From positions 704,730 through 768,729 of the forward strand of contig CAJNDS010000646.1 in assembly GCA_905221605.1 (NCBI GenBank): 64,000 nt of DNA, in the 5' to 3' direction. A model generated the notes under the pieces. The model searched no databases, was not told where the DNA came from, and saw nothing but the letters and a program-made list of their open reading frames with translations. The translations under genes and the position numbers were made by a program. The DNA comes from Symbiodinium natans (taxonomy: Eukaryota > Sar > Dinophyceae > Suessiales > Symbiodiniaceae). Positions 63,400 to 64,000 of the stretch are shown here, piece by piece. The number at the start of each line of letters is the position of its first letter. The first letter of the stretch is position 1.

Positions 63400-64000
63400 A
63401 GATGCTGAACTCTTACCCTAAACCCTGAACCCTAAATCCTAAACCTAAACCCGAAACCCTAAACCTACACCCTAAACCTAAACCCTAAACTTAACCCCAA
63501 ACCCTGGGCTTTTCGGTGGGGCACCTGAGGCGAGTCTGCCCTTGCCGCCGTGCGCAGACCCTGCGTGCGCAGCTTAAGGTGCGTGGCATCCAGGCGCCCG
63601 ACGAGATCCTAAACCCTAAACCCTGAACCCTGAACCCTAAACCCTACTTCTCCCAAGATGCAAGCAAAGAGGTGTCAGCCCTAAACCCTAAACCCTAGAT
63701 CGAACAACTAAGCCCTGAAACTCCCTGAACCCCAAGCCCTATACCTAGATCGAGCAACTAGACTTTTAAAGCCCTAAACCATCCCCCCGTGGGGTCCTTC
63801 TTCTCCTTAAGTTAGGTATCTGAAACAAGCAGGGTTCGTGTTTCATTACTAGGTTCCTTGTACACCAAGCCCAAGCCCTAAACCCGAAACTGGAAGGCCC
63901 TAAATCCCAAACGCCAAACCCTAAAACGTAAACCCTATGATCTTGGGGTGTGGTGGCCCACTGCCCAGATATTGGAGCTGCTGGTCCTCACAGGCAGCGC
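63400..64000. repeat. Telomere-word mosaic, end of window
   Basis: C-strand words at 63415-63500, 63610-63645 and 63680-63700. AGATCGA(A/G)CAACTA occurs twice (about 63696 and 63747), each after CCTAG. No gene is seen. Confidence 0.8.

Overview
The window looks like nuclear DNA of a dinoflagellate, most likely a Symbiodiniaceae-type alga. The grounds are the Copia-like gag, protease and RNase H remnants at 17-22.5 kb, which resemble polyproteins known from those genomes, a non-LTR reverse transcriptase remnant, and pervasive sequence built from the telomere heptamer TTTAGGG/CCCTAAA. I recognise no housekeeping gene, rRNA, intact tRNA or spliced-leader sequence. The species assignment is inference.

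About three quarters of the window is a telomere-word mosaic: short degenerate runs of TTTAGGG or CCCTAAA that switch strand every hundred bases or so, separated by short unrelated pieces. It occupies roughly 1-16.5, 22.7-26.4, 28.7-38.2, 39.5-47.7, 53.2-55.9, 57.3-59.3 and 60.9-64 kb. Most short open frames there are translations of the heptamer and are not genes. Several small dispersed families are scattered through it: A (palindromic, about 115 bp), B (palindromic, about 110 bp), C (about 150 bp), and shorter families D-G. Two family A copies carry telomeric words flanked by a duplication of host sequence.

Five islands lack the mosaic. (1) 16.5-22.7 kb is a retroelement graveyard: a Copia-like remnant on + (gag, RNase H, transmembrane tail), a non-LTR reverse transcriptase fragment, and on - a 3-kb LTR-bounded element carrying gag and protease without integrase or reverse transcriptase. 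Both Copia-like elements share the same putative tRNA primer-binding site. (2) 26.4-28.7 kb holds a 13-copy, about 69-bp minisatellite and other repeats. (3) 38.2-39.5 kb holds repeats and a tRNA-Met-like fragment. (4) 47.7-52.96 kb holds the best gene candidate, a membrane-anchored coiled-coil protein split by one frameshift, plus small + strand frames; it ends at a 244-bp almost perfect CCCTAAA tract. (5) 55.9-57.3 kb holds a frameshifted - strand reading frame of unknown function.

Simple-sequence arrays are abundant: GACAGA, TTTCTC, a 1-kb CA-type array enclosed by inverted repeats, a two-phase higher-order array at 9.2-9.7 kb, and an inverted GGTTTTCC cluster at 63 kb. Overall this is a gene-poor repeat-rich region. 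Its interest lies in how telomeric words, palindromic elements and microsatellites have been assembled.
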